Part shown: positions 1 through 5,333 of the stretch, in pieces
How the letters are laid out: each line of letters starts with the position of its first letter
Numbering within the stretch: position 1 is the first letter of the stretch
Source: an uncultured Clostridia bacterium
GTDB lineage: Bacteria; Bacillota; Clostridia; Christensenellales; Borkfalkiaceae
Assembly (NCBI GenBank): GCA_958419945.1
Contig: CATZIC010000076.1
Location: 1-6,794 of the forward strand
Reading direction: 5' to 3'
Length of the DNA: 6,794 nt
Translations under genes and position numbers: made by a program
The notes under the pieces: generated by a model
Told to the model about the DNA's origin: nothing
Databases searched by the model: none
Seen by the model: only the letters and a program-made list of their open reading frames with translations

Positions 1-817
1 GGTACTTTTTCCAGGCAAAAAATAAATCCGCTTTCATAATCGGTTCCAATCTTCTGAAAGTCAAATCCGTACCGCCGGTATTTATAAGGTTTTCTATGGA
101 AAGTGCGCAGCCAAGCCCCGCTTTTACCATAAGCGAAGCGTTGTAAACAAGATTATGCGTCGACAAAATTTTAAGCCTTGAAAAGTCGTAACCAAGCCAG
201 CCCGAAAGCTCGTTGGAGTGTAGCGCCTGTCTTGAACATAATATAGGTACTGTTTTTATATCTTCAGGCCTTATGGTCTGCTTTTTGGAAAGAGGACAAT
301 CCGTTCTCATCAAAAGCCCCCAAACGTCGGATACGGGCAACTTAATATAGTCGTATTTATCAAGGTTTGTCCTTCCGACGAATAGTCCAAAGTCGATAAG
401 CCCTTTATCAAGTCTTTCCGAAACGTCCTCGTCGTTACCGCTAAATAAGTGGAAGTGAATATCAGGATGTTTTTTTGTAATTTCCGAAATTACGTCAATC
501 ACAAATGACATTTTTTCCGTTTCTCCGCAGCCTATGGATATATCGCCGGTAACTAATTCTTCCGACGGTGAAAATGCAGACGTAGTTTTGTCCGCCAAAT
601 CCACGATTTCCTGAGCCCGTCTAAACAAAAATCTTCCGTCGTCGGTAAGGGTGGTTTTGCGCTTTCCACGCAAAAAAAGTTGTTTTCCAAGTTCCTTTTC
701 AAGGTCGGAAATCTGTTTCGAAAGGGTGGGTTGACTTACGTGCAGTTTTTCTGCGGCGGCGGTAATGTTTTCCTCTCTTGCAATCTCAATAAAATATTTT
801 AAAACTCTCAATTCCAT
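1..817 (-). CDS. LysR-type transcriptional regulator (3' end cut off)
   Basis: This is a DNA-binding regulator of the LysR family, which normally acts as a tetramer and responds to a small ligand. Reading the minus strand from the ATG at 817-815 gives 272 codons without a stop. The protein opens MELRVLKYFIEIAREENIT, followed by a classic winged helix-turn-helix: AAAEKLHVSQPTLSKQI at residues 20-36, then the wing LFLRGKRKTTLTDDG at 47-61. The rest resembles the periplasmic-binding-protein-like effector domain (for example DIHFHLFSGNDEDVSERLDKGLIDFGLFVG, and MVKAGLGCALSIENL near the end). Family members are usually about 290-300 residues, so roughly 20-25 residues are missing beyond position 1. 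The ATG is supported because the family motif starts exactly there, yet no ribosome site precedes it. The gene diverges from the hydrolase at 994, its likely target. The ligand cannot be told from the sequence. Confidence 0.95.
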   Translation of the reverse strand, partial: MELRVLKYFIEIAREENITAAAEKLHVSQPTLSKQISDLEKELGKQLFLRGKRKTTLTDDGRFLFRRAQEIVDLADKTTSAFSPSEELVTGDISIGCGETEKMSFVIDVISEITKKHPDIHFHLFSGNDEDVSERLDKGLIDFGLFVGRTNLDKYDYIKLPVSDVWGLLMRTDCPLSKKQTIRPEDIKTVPILCSRQALHSNELSGWLGYDFSRLKILSTHNLVYNASLMVKAGLGCALSIENLINTGGTDLTFRRLEPIMKADLFFAWKKY

Positions 818-823
818 AAATTC

Positions 824-853
824 AGTATAACAGACAATTATAATTCCTGTCAA
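824..853 (-). promoter_or_regulatory. Promoter of the lysR gene, predicted leaderless
   Basis: On the minus strand, a perfect TTGACA (-35) lies at 853-848. After an 18-bp spacer comes TATACT (-10) at 829-824, with the extended-10 dinucleotide TG at 832-831. Transcription would begin about 7 bases after the -10, at about 817, which is the A of the start codon. The mRNA would therefore have almost no 5' leader, in keeping with the absence of a Shine-Dalgarno sequence. Confidence 0.7.
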
Positions 854-869
854 CTATGATAAGTCATAG
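854..869. promoter_or_regulatory. Probable LysR operator between the divergent genes
   Basis: This is a perfect 6-bp inverted repeat, CTATGA-TAAG-TCATAG. It directly abuts the -35 of the lysR promoter (848-853) and is centred about 54 bp before the predicted start of hydrolase transcription. That position would let one bound regulator repress itself and activate the divergent gene, as is typical of the LysR family. The sequence does not fit a strict T-N11-A box, so assigning it to this regulator is inference from position and symmetry. Confidence 0.55.
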
Positions 870-880
870 AAAATAAGTAT

Positions 881-909
881 TTGCTATAATTAAATTGTTG
901 TATTATAAT
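881..909 (+). promoter_or_regulatory. Likely promoter of the alpha/beta hydrolase gene
   Basis: TTGCTA (881-886), a 17-bp spacer and TATAAT (904-909) form a sigma-A-like promoter with a weak -35, as expected where an activator helps. An overlapping alternative is the extended -10 TTGCTATAAT at 881-890. That one has no recognisable -35, and the inverted repeat at 854-869 would occupy the -35 region. Either choice gives an untranslated leader of roughly 80-100 bases before the ATG at 994. Confidence 0.5.
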
Positions 910-993
910 ATAATCGGTAGTAAACCAACACAAAAACGGCTTGCAAAAATTAATGAGGCAACCGGAAAAAATTAAAAATAAAAGGGGAATAGT

Positions 994-1983
994 ATGGAAC
1001 TCAGAATCGAAACTTCATGGGATAAAACCTTTCAAAAAAGCGAAAAGGTAAATCACAAAAAGGTAACCTTTCAAAACAGATACGGCATAACCCTCGTTGC
1101 GGATATGTACGAGCCCAAAAATTTAACGGGTAAACTTCCCGCCATTGCCGTCTCGGGACCTTTCGGCGCCATAAAGGAACAGGCTTCGGGCCTTTATGCG
1201 CAAACCATGGCGGAAAACGGATTTTTGACGATTGCCTTTGATCCGTCTTTCACGGGCGAAAGCGGAGGGGAGCCGCGGTATATGGCTTCACCGGATATAA
1301 ATACCGAAGATTTTCAGGCGGCAGTCGATTTTCTTTCGGTAAACGACAGTGTTGACGCTGAGAAAATCGGAATAATCGGAATTTGCGGTTGGGGCGGACT
1401 TGCAATAAACGCCGCATCAATCGATACACGAATAAAAGCGACGGTGGCTTCGACTATGTACGATATGGCACGTATAAATGCGAACGGGTATTTCGATTCG
1501 GAAAATACTTCCGACCAAAGATACGCTAAAAGAAAGGCGTTAAACGAGCAGCGTACTATCGACTTTAAAAACGAGAGTTACGCTCTCGGCGGCGGCGTTG
1601 TCGACCCGCTTCCGGAGGACGCACCGTTTTTTGTAAAGGACTATTACGACTACTATAAAACAAAGCGCGGATATCATAAACGCTCGCTAAATTCCAACGG
1701 CGGATGGAACAAAATCGGATGTATGTCCTTTATGAACCAACCCATTATGAAATACAGTAACGAAATCCGCAGTGCGGTTCTTATAATGCACGGTGAAAAG
1801 GCTCATTCCCTTTACTTTGGCAAGGATGCGTTTTCGGATATGATTAAAGATAATCCTTACGCATATAATAAGGAACTGTTGATTATTCCAAACGCCGTGC
1901 ATACCGATTTATATGACGGCGGCGGAAAAAACGCAATTCCATTTGATAAAATGACTAAGTTTTTTAACGAGTATTTAAAGTAA
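994..1983 (+). CDS. Alpha/beta hydrolase (dienelactone hydrolase / YcjY-like)
   Basis: This is a probable cytoplasmic alpha/beta-hydrolase fold enzyme of 329 residues with no signal peptide; the substrate is unknown. Visible landmarks are the oxyanion-side loop SGPFGAIKEQASGLYA (54-69), the strand and turn FDPSFTGESGGEPR (82-95), the nucleophile elbow region IGICGWGG (128-135), a candidate acid at E268 in LIMHGEKAHS, and a C-terminal catalytic-type His, H303, in NAVHTDLYD. In relatives with a GICASGG-type elbow the Ser would be the nucleophile; here that position is W133, with C131 two residues before it. A cap-like insertion rich in Asp, Tyr and Lys occupies about 160-245. The start is supported by AAAGGGGA at 981-988. 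The divergent LysR gene suggests substrate-induced expression. The fold is secure; esterase or other activity is not proven. Confidence 0.9.
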   Translation: MELRIETSWDKTFQKSEKVNHKKVTFQNRYGITLVADMYEPKNLTGKLPAIAVSGPFGAIKEQASGLYAQTMAENGFLTIAFDPSFTGESGGEPRYMASPDINTEDFQAAVDFLSVNDSVDAEKIGIIGICGWGGLAINAASIDTRIKATVASTMYDMARINANGYFDSENTSDQRYAKRKALNEQRTIDFKNESYALGGGVVDPLPEDAPFFVKDYYDYYKTKRGYHKRSLNSNGGWNKIGCMSFMNQPIMKYSNEIRSAVLIMHGEKAHSLYFGKDAFSDMIKDNPYAYNKELLIIPNAVHTDLYDGGGKNAIPFDKMTKFFNEYLK

Positions 1984-1996
1984 CTTGATATATGCG

Positions 1997-2026
1997 CCCC
2001 GCATTGGTTGTGCGGGGTATTTTTTT
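1997..2026 (+). terminator. Rho-independent terminator of the hydrolase gene
   Basis: A perfect 7-bp stem CCCCGCA / TGCGGGG (1997-2003 and 2011-2017) with a 7-base loop is followed by TATTTTTTT. It lies 13 bp after the stop codon and closes the hydrolase unit. Confidence 0.92.
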
Positions 2027-2037
2027 GCGCAAAAACG

Positions 2038-2065
2038 CCGATAACGGGCTTATAGCCCCACTTTT
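2038..2065 (-). repeat. Dispersed 28-bp intergenic repeat, copy A
   Basis: Read on the minus strand, this element begins AAAAGTGGGGCTATAAGCCC and continues GTTATCGG. It matches copy B (5149-5176) at 22 of 28 positions and copy C (6305-6332) at 23 of 28. It lies between the hydrolase terminator and the galT promoter. This copy alone can form a small hairpin, GGGCT-ATA-AGCCC. Its function is unknown. Confidence 0.6.
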
Positions 2066-2076
2066 CAAAATAAATT

Positions 2077-2117
2077 GCCTAAAAAATTATAGTCTATATA
2101 GTAGCAAATTTTTAGGC
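2077..2117. repeat. AT-rich inverted repeat
   Basis: GCCTAAAAA at 2077-2085 is complementary to TTTTTAGGC at 2109-2117. The 23-base interior allows a few more pairs if one A is bulged. It lies about 50 bp upstream of the galT -35. It could be a protein-binding site or an AT-rich hairpin; neither strand has a T-run placed as in a terminator. Confidence 0.4.
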
Positions 2118-2166
2118 TTACAAAATAAGGTTAAAATTTAATAGTGATTAAAAGATTGATAAATCG

Positions 2167-2195
2167 TTGCTTTAAAACGTTTATGGGTGTATAAT
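2167..2195 (+). promoter_or_regulatory. Probable galT promoter
   Basis: TTGCTT (2167-2172), a 17-bp spacer and a perfect TATAAT (2190-2195) predict a transcription start near 2202 and a leader of about 63 bases. The spacer contains the 8-bp palindrome AAACGTTT (2175-2182), whose CG centre is like the core of LacI/GalR-family operators. A repressor bound there would block the promoter. No LacI-type gene is in the window, so this reading is tentative. Confidence 0.55.
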
Positions 2196-2206
2196 GATAT
2201 AAAGTA

Positions 2207-2241
2207 GCGGTTGGCATAAAGATAAAATTTCTACCTACCGC
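2207..2241 (+). promoter_or_regulatory. Leader hairpin of the galT mRNA
   Basis: GCGGTTGG (2207-2214) pairs with CCTACCGC (2234-2241) apart from one T-T mismatch, with a 19-base loop. If transcription starts near 2202, this hairpin sits at the very 5' end of the transcript, where it could protect the mRNA or act as a regulatory site. It ends 9 bases before the weak ribosome site GTGAG (2251-2255). No known riboswitch pattern is recognised. Confidence 0.4.
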
Positions 2242-2264
2242 AGATAAAAAGTGAGTTATAAAAT

Positions 2265-3629
2265 ATGAAAGAAGCATTAAAAGCGGCAGAAAATCTCACT
2301 GCATACGCAAAAGAAAATCTCGAATTAGATGAAAGAAACGAATTCTATATTCGCAACCGCCTTTTGGAATTCCTTCAAAATACAGAAGGAGAGACTTTTT
2401 CCGACGAAGAAATCGACGAAATCTACGGCTTATTAAGTCTGATGCCTGACAAAATAGACGATAAATTCAAAAGCCTTTTAGCAAGCGATTCCAAAAAGGC
2501 GACCGATTGGTTTTATAATTATTGCGTAAAAAATCAATACGTTAAGCGTGCAAAACTCGATAAAAATCCCCGTTTTGACGTTTCAAACGGCTTAGTCGTA
2601 ACCATTAACAAGGCAAAACCGGAATTTCGTGATCCAAAAAAGGCCAAAGCCGGTAATTCCGTTGACGGCGGTTTTTGCAGTTGCGTAATTTGCCGTGAAA
2701 ACGAAGGCTTCGGCGCAAGAAACAAACGCAATCTTCGCACCGTTTCCCTTAATTTGGGCGGTCAAAAGTGGTTCTGGCAGTACTCGCCGTACGGCTATTT
2801 CAACGAACACGGCATAGCGGTCAACTGCGAACATATTCCCATGCACATTGACAGGGGAACTTTCGCACGGCTTATGGATTTCGTGGACATATTTCCGCAC
2901 TACTTTATAGGGTGTAATGCGCCTCTTCAAAGAATCGGCGGAAGCGTTTTGGCACACGACCATTACCAGGGCGGCGGCGAAGTTTTGCCCCTTTTCAAAG
3001 CGAAAATTAAAAGATACGTAAAATGCAAAAACGACGCCCTTTCGGTCGGCATTCTGGACTGGCCGGGCACGGTAATCCGCATTATCGGAAGCGACAGGGA
3101 AAGCATAATCGATACGGCGGACCAAATAAGGATGGTATGGGAAAATTACAGTAAGCCTAAGCTTGGCATAATCGCGAACGACGGCGAACAGCACAACGCA
3201 ATCAGCCCGACCGTTATAAAGACCGCAGATGGCTACGAAATGAACGTTATTTTAAGAAGCAACGTAACCAGCGAACTTTATCCCGACGGGGTTTTCCACG
3301 CCCATCCCGAATTTCACGCGGTAAAAAAGGAAAGCATAGGTTTAATAGAAGCGCAAGGTCTTTTCATATTGCCGGGGCGACTTGAAGCGCAACTTCAGGA
3401 AATTGAAAACATCGTTAAAAATAACTTGCCGCTAAGCGAGAATTTATCCGATTTCAAACTTGTTTACGACGAAGTAAAAAACCTTGTAAAAGGCGCCATT
3501 TCGGACGTTCACACAGCCATGCAGGAAGAGCTCGGCAGTATTTGCTTTAGAATTTTGGAAAACACTGCGGTCTTTAAAAAGGAAACGGATTTTTTGGAAT
3601 TTTTGACGACTGCGGGCTTTGAAATCTAA
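2265..3629 (+). CDS. galT: UDP-glucose--hexose-1-phosphate uridylyltransferase, class II
   Basis: GalT is the Leloir-pathway enzyme that swaps UMP between UDP-glucose and galactose-1-phosphate, giving UDP-galactose and glucose-1-phosphate in the cytoplasm. The 454-residue protein has the landmarks of the Firmicutes-type class II family: a helical N-terminus, the Cys cluster FCSCVIC (137-143), IPMHIDRGTFARLMDF (191-206), the active-site segment LAHDHYQGGGEVLP (229-242), GEQHNAISPT (307-316) and HAHPEFHAVKKESIGLIEAQG (345-365). In this family the central His of the HDHYQGG motif, here H233, is taken to be the uridylylated residue by analogy with the class I HPH motif. The length is slightly below the usual 490-510. 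The start follows only a weak ribosome site (GTGAG, 2251-2255), but no better in-frame start is apparent. No galK or galE lies beside it, so it appears to be a single-gene unit. Confidence 0.95.
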   Translation: MKEALKAAENLTAYAKENLELDERNEFYIRNRLLEFLQNTEGETFSDEEIDEIYGLLSLMPDKIDDKFKSLLASDSKKATDWFYNYCVKNQYVKRAKLDKNPRFDVSNGLVVTINKAKPEFRDPKKAKAGNSVDGGFCSCVICRENEGFGARNKRNLRTVSLNLGGQKWFWQYSPYGYFNEHGIAVNCEHIPMHIDRGTFARLMDFVDIFPHYFIGCNAPLQRIGGSVLAHDHYQGGGEVLPLFKAKIKRYVKCKNDALSVGILDWPGTVIRIIGSDRESIIDTADQIRMVWENYSKPKLGIIANDGEQHNAISPTVIKTADGYEMNVILRSNVTSELYPDGVFHAHPEFHAVKKESIGLIEAQGLFILPGRLEAQLQEIENIVKNNLPLSENLSDFKLVYDEVKNLVKGAISDVHTAMQEELGSICFRILENTAVFKKETDFLEFLTTAGFEI

Positions 3630-3684
3630 AATTTTTCTTGGATTTTTCAAACGCAAAACACCAAATAAGATATATAAATATCGT

Positions 3685-3704
3685 CAATAGATTATAAACT
3701 ATTG
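3685..3704. promoter_or_regulatory. Palindrome over the likely promoter of the XRE gene
   Basis: CAATAG (3685-3690) and CTATTG (3699-3704) are perfect inverted arms around ATTATAAA. The interior contains TATAAA (3693-3698), a candidate -10 with no clear -35. An arm-centre-arm site covering the -10 would suit autorepression by the XRE protein encoded 57 bp further on. The link is inferred from position only. Confidence 0.4.
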
Positions 3705-3718
3705 TCAACGGAATAAGA

Positions 3719-3747
3719 TTCGGCACGGTAAAACCTCTATCGCCGAA
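3719..3747 (+). promoter_or_regulatory. Hairpin just before the XRE ribosome site
   Basis: TTCGGC (3719-3724) and GCCGAA (3742-3747) form a perfect 6-bp stem with a 17-base loop. The stem ends right beside the ribosome site AAGGA (3748-3752), which is 8 bases from the ATG at 3761. It could tune translation. No ligand-binding core is recognisable. Confidence 0.35.
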
Positions 3748-3760
3748 AAGGATGTACTAA

Positions 3761-4384
3761 ATGGAAACACTCGGAAAAAAGATTACGACGCTAAGAAGAA
3801 AAAAATTTATGTCCCAAGAGGATTTGGCAAAAGCGCTTAACGTTACAAGGCAGACCATTTCACGTTGGGAAACCGATAATATAGTCCCGGCGCCTGAAAA
3901 GCTCCATGTGCTAAGCGAACTTTTAGGTGAAAACCTTTTTGAATTTATGGAGTCTATCGGCCAAAATCCTTACGAAGTAAGACATCCCGCACAACCTGTC
4001 GACGACCCCGTCGAGGCAGATGAAAATTCGCAGGAAGAAGCGCCCAAAGGTACCGAAGCGGATATTCAGTTGAAGGAAGTCGCTGTAGCAGACTACATAA
4101 AAAGCAGGGCTGAAAATAAAATCGCTCTCACAAAAAAACGCACGTATTTAAAACTCGGCGCAGTCTTAAGCGGTATACTAACGGTAATAGCCTTTTTGGT
4201 TACCTTCGTATGGGGTTTTATTGCATTTTCGACGAACACAGGCGATCAGGTTTACAAAACTTTGTCGATAGAAAAATGGCAATTTTGTTTTGCTGTTTTT
4301 GCTACTTTGCTCCTTGTCGGTGTAGACGTGTATTTAGGGGTAAAAATCAAAAAAATCTCCAACAAATTACAAAATGTTACATAA
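3761..4384 (+). CDS. XRE-family regulator with two membrane helices
   Basis: This 207-residue protein joins an N-terminal Cro/CI-type helix-turn-helix to a membrane anchor. Residues 4-60 fit the XRE domain closely: LGKKITTLRRKKFMSQEDLAKALNVTRQTISRWETDNIVP, with the recognition helix near TRQTISRWE (29-37). An acidic, Pro-rich linker (about 64-105) follows, then a basic stretch (KSRAENK, LTKKRTYLK) and two hydrophobic helices at about 132-157 and 173-195, ending in a Lys-rich tail. With both ends in the cytoplasm, the short loop between the helices (STNTGDQVYKTLSIEK) would face outwards. Such one-protein regulators are common in Firmicutes, but their signals are mostly unknown. The gene has a good ribosome site and is followed after 105 bp by a secreted-protein gene, a plausible target. 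The first operator-like site at 4375 overlaps its stop codon. Confidence 0.88.
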   Translation: METLGKKITTLRRKKFMSQEDLAKALNVTRQTISRWETDNIVPAPEKLHVLSELLGENLFEFMESIGQNPYEVRHPAQPVDDPVEADENSQEEAPKGTEADIQLKEVAVADYIKSRAENKIALTKKRTYLKLGAVLSGILTVIAFLVTFVWGFIAFSTNTGDQVYKTLSIEKWQFCFAVFATLLLVGVDVYLGVKIKKISNKLQNVT

Positions 4385-4424
4385 ATGTTGCAAGATGTAA
4401 CACGAATGCAACGTGAATGTAACA
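4375..4424. promoter_or_regulatory. Array of five TGTTRCA-like operator sites
   Basis: Five 7-bp sites follow each other: TGTTACA (4375-4381), TGTTGCA (4386-4392), TGTAACA (4396-4402), TGCAACG (4407-4413) and TGTAACA (4418-4424). The last three are in the opposite orientation to the first two. Start-to-start spacings are 11, 10, 11 and 11 bp, about one helical turn, so all the sites face one side of the DNA. The last ends 9 bp before the -35 of the secreted-protein promoter, an activator position. Direct repeats of TTRCA at 11 bp resemble boxes bound by OmpR/PhoB-type response regulators. Confidence 0.65.
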
Positions 4425-4433
4425 CGAAGATGC

Positions 4434-4462
4434 TTGCGGTTTTTCTGAAAATTTGGTACAAT
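4434..4462 (+). promoter_or_regulatory. Promoter of the secreted-protein gene
   Basis: TTGCGG (4434-4439), a 17-bp spacer and TACAAT (4457-4462) form a sigma-A-like promoter with a good -10 and a poor -35, as expected for an activated promoter. Transcription would start near 4469. The strong ribosome site GGGAGG (4474-4479) then lies almost at the 5' end of the mRNA. Confidence 0.6.
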
Positions 4463-4489
4463 GTATACAGTTAGGGAGGCTTTATATAT

Positions 4490-4981
4490 ATGACTAAATC
4501 AGGAAAGTTGGCATGTCTGATACTTAGTGTTTGTTTTGCGCTGGTTATCGGGCTTATGCCACACGTCGGAAACCGTTTGGACGCATACGCTTACACGGAC
4601 TCTTCCGATAACACCGAAGCCGAGGAAGATACGAGAGGTATTTACACCTATTTATCACTTTCCATAAACGGCGGAGACGGAAAAGTTTGGGCAACCGTAA
4701 AAAACGATATAACGATATTTCCTTCAACGGTATACGTTACAGTCGAACTTTATGCGTCGGACGTTTATTGCAGTTCTTATACCGATATGGAACTTGTAAC
4801 GGTAAATTCCGTTAACGACTTAAACATAGGTCAAACGGTTACTGCGCAGGCCGAAACGGGCGGTAAAAAGCGGTATTGGCTTGGCAGAATGCGTTACAAA
4901 GTTGATAGCGGCGCTTGGAAGAGTGGCGATACAGGTATCGTTCTTTATGATGCAGACGGAACTTATTTAGGTAATTCTTGA
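4490..4981 (+). CDS. Small secreted protein of unknown function
   Basis: I do not recognise the family. The 163-residue product starts with a standard Sec signal peptide: positive MTKSGK, hydrophobic core LACLILSVCFALVIGLM (7-23) and a probable signal peptidase I site after DAYA (residue 34), leaving about 129 mature residues. A short acidic stretch (about 36-49, DSSDNTEAEEDT) precedes a domain rich in Val, Thr, Tyr and Gly that looks like a beta-sandwich: IYTYLSLSINGGDGKVWATVKN (51-72), VYVTVELYAS (81-90), GQTVTAQAETGGKKRYWLGRMRYKVDSG (114-141) and a C-terminal GIVLYDADG. The mature protein has one Cys (C94). There is no lipobox, LPXTG motif or second membrane helix, so it is probably released or held by non-covalent contacts. 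GGGAGG 10 bases upstream supports the start. The operator array upstream suggests tight regulation. Confidence 0.8.
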   Translation: MTKSGKLACLILSVCFALVIGLMPHVGNRLDAYAYTDSSDNTEAEEDTRGIYTYLSLSINGGDGKVWATVKNDITIFPSTVYVTVELYASDVYCSSYTDMELVTVNSVNDLNIGQTVTAQAETGGKKRYWLGRMRYKVDSGAWKSGDTGIVLYDADGTYLGNS

Positions 4982-4994
4982 TTAAGAGAAAATT

Positions 4995-5025
4995 GGCAGA
5001 CAATTTTTTGCCTGCCTTTTTCTTT
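4995..5025 (+). terminator. Rho-independent terminator of the secreted-protein gene
   Basis: GGCAGACAA (4995-5003) and TTGCCTGCC (5008-5016) form a 9-bp stem with one A-C mismatch and a TTTT loop, followed by TTTTTCTTT. It begins 13 bp after the stop codon. Confidence 0.88.
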
Positions 5026-5148
5026 ACCTTTTTATATAATAAGTGCCTTTCCTACAAAATTATTGCAACCGCCCCGACATTCCGTTGTATAGATAGCTAA
5101 GCAGAACTAAAAATAATGAAGGTGTTAAAAAAGTTAATAGCAAATTGT

Positions 5149-5176
5149 AAAAGTCCGCCTATAAGCCTGTTATTAG
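5149..5176 (+). repeat. Dispersed 28-bp intergenic repeat, copy B
   Basis: This copy begins AAAAGTCCGCCTATAAGCCT and continues GTTATTAG. It differs from copies A and C mainly where they have GGGG and it has CCGC. The likeness to copy C goes past the 28 bp: both continue with ATATTTT after TTATTAG (one extra C here). Its function is unknown. Confidence 0.6.
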
Positions 5177-5199
5177 CATATTTTAGTAATTTTAGGCGG
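5155..5199. repeat. Inverted repeat enclosing copy B
   Basis: CCGCCTA (5155-5161) and TAGGCGG (5193-5199) are perfect 7-bp inverted arms separated by 31 bases. In this copy the changed bases CCGC of the 28-bp repeat form part of the left arm, so the change may have gone together with gaining a stem. No T-run follows, so it is not a normal terminator. Confidence 0.45.
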
Positions 5200-5273
5200 C
5201 GGAAATTTTAAAAAATATTTGTTTTAAATTTAAAGAAAAGTTTTTTGAAAAATAAAAAATTCCGTTAAAGAAA

Positions 5274-5302
5274 TTGATTTTTTCTCTTTCTGATGTTATA
5301 CT
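5274..5302 (+). promoter_or_regulatory. Promoter of the dehydrogenase gene
   Basis: TTGATT (5274-5279), a 17-bp spacer and TATACT (5297-5302) with an extended -10 TG at 5294-5295 form a good sigma-A-type promoter. Transcription would start near 5309, giving a short leader of about 25 bases with GGAG at 5322-5325. Confidence 0.72.
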
Positions 5303-5333
5303 TTACTAAATAAGAAAATTTGGAGATATAACA

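Larger units (their letters stand above)
5026..5333. other. Long AT-rich spacer before the dehydrogenase gene
   Basis: About 300 bases hold no convincing gene. They contain repeat copy B (5149-5176), an inverted repeat (5155-5199) and the dehydrogenase promoter (5274-5302). A weak promoter-like pair, TTGCAA at 5063-5068 and TATAGA at 5088-5093 (19-bp spacing), could start a short transcript across the repeat, but no terminator follows it. Nothing recognisable is seen at 5095-5148 or 5200-5270. Confidence 0.5.

Noticed and set aside
1687..1902. A 71-codon minus-strand frame inside the hydrolase gene
   Set aside because: It is fully antisense to conserved hydrolase sequence and has no supporting start signals.
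2022..2035. The 14-bp palindrome TTTTTGCGCAAAAA
   Set aside because: Half of it is the T-run of the hydrolase terminator, so the symmetry is probably a by-product, though a weak terminator for the opposite strand cannot be excluded.
2202..2264. A riboswitch in the galT leader
   Set aside because: There is only one simple hairpin, with no multi-stem core or known conserved motif, and the leader is too short for most classes.
2592..3194. A 200-codon open frame on the minus strand inside galT
   Set aside because: It lies wholly opposite a gene with clear family motifs, has no ribosome site or recognisable domain, and its composition is what the reverse of a GalT coding frame gives.
3618..3651. 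Imperfect hairpin TTTGAAATC / GATTTTTCAAA over the galT stop codon as a terminator
   Set aside because: The stem needs a two-base bulge, is AT-rich and has no T-run after it. galT may read through or stop elsewhere.
4210..4461. Two overlapping open frames (plus 4210-4416, minus 4252-4461) at the end of the XRE gene
   Set aside because: Both overlap the second half of the XRE membrane region and the operator array, and neither has a ribosome site or protein-like composition.
5116..5211. A 31-codon plus-strand frame (MKVLKKLIANCKSPPISLLL...) through repeat copy B
   Set aside because: No ribosome site precedes the ATG, and its reading frame simply runs through the repeat. The other repeat copies do not form a comparable start-to-stop frame.
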